Source of the DNA: Acidobacteriota bacterium
GTDB taxonomy: Bacteria; Acidobacteriota; Vicinamibacteria; Vicinamibacterales; Vicinamibacteraceae
DNA length: 9,121 nt
Direction of reading: 5' to 3'
Assembly: GCA_023427865.1 (NCBI GenBank)
Contig: JAEYZV010000664.1
Span: 1-9,121 of the forward strand
Program-made: the position numbers and the translations under genes
Shown: piece by piece, positions 6,630-9,121 of the stretch
How the letters are laid out: each line of letters opens with the position of its first letter
Numbering within the stretch: the first letter of the stretch is position 1
Notes under the pieces: generated by a model
What the model was told of the DNA's origin: nothing
What the model saw: the letters and a program-made list of their open reading frames with translations, nothing else
The model's database searches: none

Positions 6630-7837
6630 CGCGATGCCACCGCGGCACCCGCGTGCGCGGCCACGTCACGGCTCGCCAGGCCGCGGGCCGCGCAGGCGTC
6701 GAGGGTCCACGCATACTCGCGCACCAGCTGTTCCTCGATGTCGAGCCTGAGGCGCGCCGGCAACACTTCCCACGTGTAGGTCTCCATCTCGATGTGCGGG
6801 CAGGCGCCGGGATGTGCGGCCAGCCAGTCGAGCGCGCCGAGCAGGTGATCGCGCGTATCGAGGAACGGCTCCCCGGGAGGCTCGTGCAGCGGCACGTGGA
6901 AGTGCACGCGCCACTCCCGGTCGTCAGCTGCAGCCTCGTCGCTCGCCAGGGCGTCGGGTAGGTCGACGTAGCGCGCGCTCACCGCGCCCGTGGCCGGATC
7001 ACCCACGACCACCTGGTGGAGGTACGTCGGCTCGACGAACGCGGCGATCGCAGCACGCCCGGCTGTCGTGGGCCGCACCCGCAGCGCGGAACTGAGGTGC
7101 AGCTTGCTGAGGCGAATGCCGGCGCCGGCCAGCCGGTCGAGCGCCAACTGCGGCGACTCGAACTCGACGGCCAGATGGCAGCAGTCGTAGTTGACGCCCA
7201 CGAAGCGGCGCCAGTGATCGGCTCGCCGGTCCACATGCGCCCAGCGTTCGAAGAACGCGACCGTCTCGTCGGTGGTCTCGAGCACGCACAGCGGCTCGGG
7301 CTCGAGGCCGAGCGTGAGGTCGACCCCCGCGCGATCGCCGAGCGCTTCGATGTGGCGCGCGCAGGCCGCGAGGTTGGCAAACACCTGCGCGTCGCGCTCA
7401 GCCGATGCCGGGAACCCCTTGAAGGAGACCGGCACCGTGCTGACGCTGCCCGGCACGCCCGGCGGCAACAGCGCGACGAGGAGGTCGAACAGCGTGTTGG
7501 TGTACGCGAGTCGCTCCGGCGTCGACCAGTCCGGCGCGTACACCTGCTCCTTCACGCGGGTGCCGTGGAAACTCCCATAGGGAAAGCCGTTGATCGTGAA
7601 GACGTAGCTGTCGTGCGCCTCCAGCCAGCGGCGGAACTCGTCGAGCGCCGCCGGCGCCGCGAGGTCGGCCGCGGCCTGCGCACCGAGACGAAGGCCGATG
7701 GCGTAGGGGGCATCCGTCGAGACGCGCCGGCGCACGGCATCGGTGTGGACGCGCAGCGTCTCGAAGGTCTCGGCCCAGCCCTCGCCGCGGTGGACGTTCG
7801 TGCAGTAGGCGAGGTGCAGTCCGTGGTGGAGCCTCAT
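6626..7837 (-). CDS. eboE: EboE, xylose-isomerase-like TIM-barrel protein
   Basis: 403 aa from the ATG at 7837, which overlaps the eboB stop (ATGA) and has AAGGAG 7 nt upstream. The frame stays open far upstream through eboB, but that part is a shadow. Features fit an enlarged xylose-isomerase-like / sugar phosphate isomerase TIM barrel: LGLEPEPL (176-183, E179/E181), NYDCCH (216-221, D218 and H221), KLHLSS (H247), VHFHVPL (H312/H314) and IEMETYTWEVLP (E352 near the end). These spaced E, D/H, H and E residues match the usual divalent-metal site. It is about 100 residues longer than the Tat-exported barrels downstream, and its N-terminus (HGLHLAYCTNVH) has no signal peptide. In the ebo pathway it presumably isomerises or epimerises a sugar-derived substrate, which is unidentified. 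Confidence 0.82.
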   Translation of the reverse strand: MRLHHGLHLAYCTNVHRGEGWAETFETLRVHTDAVRRRVSTDAPYAIGLRLGAQAAADLAAPAALDEFRRWLEAHDSYVFTINGFPYGSFHGTRVKEQVYAPDWSTPERLAYTNTLFDLLVALLPPGVPGSVSTVPVSFKGFPASAERDAQVFANLAACARHIEALGDRAGVDLTLGLEPEPLCVLETTDETVAFFERWAHVDRRADHWRRFVGVNYDCCHLAVEFESPQLALDRLAGAGIRLSKLHLSSALRVRPTTAGRAAIAAFVEPTYLHQVVVGDPATGAVSARYVDLPDALASDEAAADDREWRVHFHVPLHEPPGEPFLDTRDHLLGALDWLAAHPGACPHIEMETYTWEVLPARLRLDIEEQLVREYAWTLDACAARGLASRDVAAHAGAAVASR

Positions 7838-8664
7838 GCCGGCACTCCTTCCGGCTCTCCCGCCGGGACGCGGAAGTTCGGGCACTGCGAAAGGAAGGCG
7901 TGTGGATTGCGGAAGAACAGCCTGTCGATCGTGTCCTCGTCGTGCCCGCGCCGCCGCAGCTCGATGGCGGTCCTGGGCACCGCAAGCGGATCGCTCACGC
8001 CCCAGTCGCAGGCGCAGTTCAACCACAGGCGTTGACCGCCGGTCATCTCGATCATGTCCACGGCACGCGCCGGCGAGGCCTTCGAGTCGGGGTAGAGCGT
8101 GATGCCCGCCCAGAAACCGGCGTCGAGCACCAGGCGCACGGTGTGCTCCTCGACGTGGTCGACGATGACCCGAGAGGGCGTCACGCCGGCATGGCTGCGC
8201 AGCACGTCGAGGATCAGCCGCGTCCCCTTCAACTTGTCCTCGAGGTGCGGCGTGTGGACGAGAATCAACTGTCCGTGCGCCACGGCGAGTTCCACGTGCT
8301 GCTCGAGGACGCGAAGCTCGTTGCGGGTGTTCTTGTTCAGCCCGATCTCGCCGATCCCCAGCACGTTCGGCTTCCCGAGGAATTCGGGGACGATCGCGAG
8401 GACGTCCTGTGCCAACGCGAGATCCTCGGACTCCTTCGGGTTGATGCAGAGCCAGCTGTAATGCGGCAGCAGGTACTTCGCCGCGCGCGCGGGCTCGTAC
8501 TCGGTGAGCTGGCGGAAGTAGTCGCGGAAGCCCGCCGCCGAACTCCGGTCGAAGCCCGCCCAGAACGCGGGCTCGCACACGGCGCGGCAGCCAGCCGTGA
8601 CCATCGCCTCGTAGTCGTCGGTCGTCCGGCTCACCATGTGCCCATGGGGCTCGATGTAACGCAT
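7834..8664 (-). CDS. eboB: EboB, TatD-like metal-dependent hydrolase
   Basis: 276 aa from the ATG at 8664, with GAGG 5 nt upstream overlapping the stop of the preceding small gene. It is a TatD/amidohydrolase-type TIM barrel whose metal-ligand series can be followed through the chain: H7 and H9 in EPHGHMVSRT, E106 in GIGEIGLN, H137 (LVHTPH, with H140), H170 in IVDHVEEH, and D220 in CACDWG. Length is normal for the family. The HMVSRTTDDY start resembles EboB-type members rather than housekeeping TatD nucleases, as I recall them. It likely acts in the cytoplasm as a two-metal hydrolase on the pathway intermediate; a nuclease role is less likely in this operon. It is first of the core set, followed by eboE with a 4-nt overlap. 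Confidence 0.83.
   Translation of the reverse strand: MRYIEPHGHMVSRTTDDYEAMVTAGCRAVCEPAFWAGFDRSSAAGFRDYFRQLTEYEPARAAKYLLPHYSWLCINPKESEDLALAQDVLAIVPEFLGKPNVLGIGEIGLNKNTRNELRVLEQHVELAVAHGQLILVHTPHLEDKLKGTRLILDVLRSHAGVTPSRVIVDHVEEHTVRLVLDAGFWAGITLYPDSKASPARAVDMIEMTGGQRLWLNCACDWGVSDPLAVPRTAIELRRRGHDEDTIDRLFFRNPHAFLSQCPNFRVPAGEPEGVPA
7845..7850 (-). promoter_or_regulatory. Ribosome binding site of eboE
   Basis: A strong AAGGAG on the minus strand, 7 nt before the ATG at 7837 and inside the end of eboB. It fixes the eboE start and rules out the long upstream open extension of the same frame. Confidence 0.75.
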
Positions 8665-8669
8665 CAGTG

Positions 8670-8673
8670 CCTC
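8670..8673 (-). promoter_or_regulatory. Ribosome binding site of eboB, overlapping the upstream stop codon
   Basis: GAGG on the minus strand, 5 nt before the eboB ATG, sharing bases with the TGA (8672-8674) of the upstream small gene. This layout favours re-initiation by ribosomes finishing the small gene. Confidence 0.6.
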
Positions 8674-8974
8674 ACTCGGTGGCGCGCCACGCGCCGAACG
8701 CTGCCTTGCCGCCGGCCGCCCCGGCCGGCTCCGTCGTCGGGTCGCTCAGAGCCTCGAGCACGCGACGCGCCCGTTCGCCGTCTCCGTCGAGAAGAATCGG
8801 CAGCGCGCGGCGGAGCGCCTCGCACCGGAAGTCGTCGGCGACGCCGTAGCGCTCGGCACGATCCAGGAAGGCCGCCACTTCGAGCAGCTTGGCGCGGATC
8901 GCGACGAACCCGTACTCGAGCAGCGCGGTGCCGGCCTGCGGCCGGTCGGCCGCGGCGGGATCGATTGTGGACAT
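8672..8974 (-). CDS. Small conserved-looking protein in the eboA position
   Basis: 100 aa from the ATG at 8974, preceded by AAGGA at 7 nt. A longer frame from 9031 would add 19 residues without a ribosome site. There is no signal peptide or membrane segment. Residues about 14-75 look mostly helical (EYGFVAIRAKLLEVAAFLDR, then a segment around DDFRCEALRRALPIL), followed by RVLEALSDPTTEP and a glycine/alanine-rich tail. It sits 7 nt before eboB and is the first gene of the operon, the place eboA takes elsewhere. It is much shorter than the EboA proteins I recall (around 200 aa or more), and I cannot confirm homology. It may be a reduced EboA, or an unrelated small partner that stabilises or scaffolds the pathway enzymes. 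The frame is well supported by high-GC codon use and tight spacing. Confidence 0.72.
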   Translation of the reverse strand: MSTIDPAAADRPQAGTALLEYGFVAIRAKLLEVAAFLDRAERYGVADDFRCEALRRALPILLDGDGERARRVLEALSDPTTEPAGAAGGKAAFGAWRATE

Positions 8975-8981
8975 ATCCTCG

Positions 8982-8986
8982 TCCTT
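8982..8986 (-). promoter_or_regulatory. Ribosome binding site of the first operon gene
   Basis: AAGGA on the minus strand, 7 nt before the ATG at 8974. A second purine block, GAGGAT, directly abuts the ATG. This supports the 100-aa start over the one at 9031. Confidence 0.6.
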
Positions 8987-9038
8987 CGTGTTCGGAGGCC
9001 CGCACGTCCGGACCAGGCGGGAGGCGGGCATCGCAACT

Positions 9039-9055
9039 GGGCCGGTCCCCGGCCC
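9039..9055 (-). other. Perfect 7-bp hairpin in the operon leader
   Basis: GGGCCGG (9039-9045) pairs exactly with CCGGCCC (9049-9055) around a 3-nt loop (TCC on plus, GGA on minus). It lies about 65 nt upstream of the first ATG, with no T-run after it, so it is not a classic terminator. It could be a leader structure, or a lone GGCC-closed repeat related to the array at 2245-2333. Chance is possible in such GC-rich DNA. Confidence 0.5.
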
Positions 9056-9121
9056 CTCGCCATTTCAATTCTCTGCCGGTCGGGGCGCGGAGGCAATCCA
9101 AGTGCCCCGTTCGGGCAGGGC

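Larger units (their letters stand above)
8975..9121 (-). other. Upstream leader/promoter region of the ebo operon, no clear promoter
   Basis: 147 bp ahead of the first gene. A small AT-richer patch around 9060-9073 stands out, and TTGGAT occurs on the minus strand near 9096-9101, but no correctly spaced -35/-10 pair is convincing. A 5-bp perfect stem (TGCCC/GGGCA, 9103-9117) without a T-run lies at the right edge. Transcription probably starts here or just beyond the window. No gene was recognised in the stretch. Confidence 0.4.

Noticed and set aside
4541..6779. Two long plus-strand frames (521 and 595 codons)
   Set aside because: Both are antisense to eboD, eboC and eboE, which carry clear family motifs. 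The plus-strand translations show low-complexity Arg/Ser/Pro-rich sequence.
7838..8578. Upstream extension of the eboE frame through eboB, suggesting a 650-aa fusion
   Set aside because: The extension is an Arg/Gly/Ala-rich shadow of eboB. The ATG at 7837 has a strong AAGGAG site and starts at the first recognisable eboE residues.
9079..9101. A sigma70-type promoter with TTGGAT as -35
   Set aside because: No -10-like hexamer lies at 16-18 bp; the nearest AT-rich bases are over 20 bp away.

Overview
The window is GC-rich, densely coding and almost entirely minus-strand: nine genes are read right to left. High GC, many GTG starts, and several Tat-exported sugar isomerase/epimerase and Gfo/Idh/MocA proteins fit a soil-type Acidobacteriota genome (Vicinamibacteria-like), with Planctomycetota as an alternative. 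This placement is inferred from gene style; no rRNA or tRNA is present.

Right part (about 8974 down to 3319): a tightly packed operon that I recognise as an ebo cluster, in the order small protein (eboA position) - eboB (TatD-like hydrolase) - eboE (TIM-barrel sugar isomerase-like) - eboC (UbiA prenyltransferase) - eboD (3-dehydroquinate-synthase-like cyclase) - eboF (phosphodiesterase/alkaline-phosphatase-like). Junctions are 4-nt ATGA and GTGA overlaps, an 8-nt overlap, or gaps of 7 and 10 nt, so the genes are almost certainly co-transcribed and partly translationally coupled. Ebo clusters occur in cyanobacteria, Bacteroidota, other bacteria and eustigmatophyte plastids. In cyanobacteria they are needed to move a scytonemin precursor to the periplasm, but the compound made or moved elsewhere is unknown. 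The family set suggests a cyclised sugar-phosphate-derived headgroup attached to a prenyl chain. None of these six proteins has a signal peptide.

Left part (3264 down to 1): three genes on the same strand, each starting with a twin-arginine signal peptide. They encode a TIM-barrel isomerase/epimerase, a Gfo/Idh/MocA oxidoreductase and a second TIM-barrel isomerase/epimerase that runs off the left edge. The first begins only 54 bp after eboF. They could form a periplasmic oxidation/isomerisation module linked to the ebo product, or an unrelated carbohydrate (for example 3-keto-glycoside) pathway.

Non-coding structure: 2140-2340 holds an array of three related hairpins with compensatory base changes. 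The array stays fully paired only in the transcript sense of the neighbouring genes. Positions 907-976 hold nine phased GAAATT-type repeats in an otherwise GC-rich region. The leader upstream of the operon contains two short perfect hairpins. No CRISPR array, insertion sequence or RNA gene was seen.
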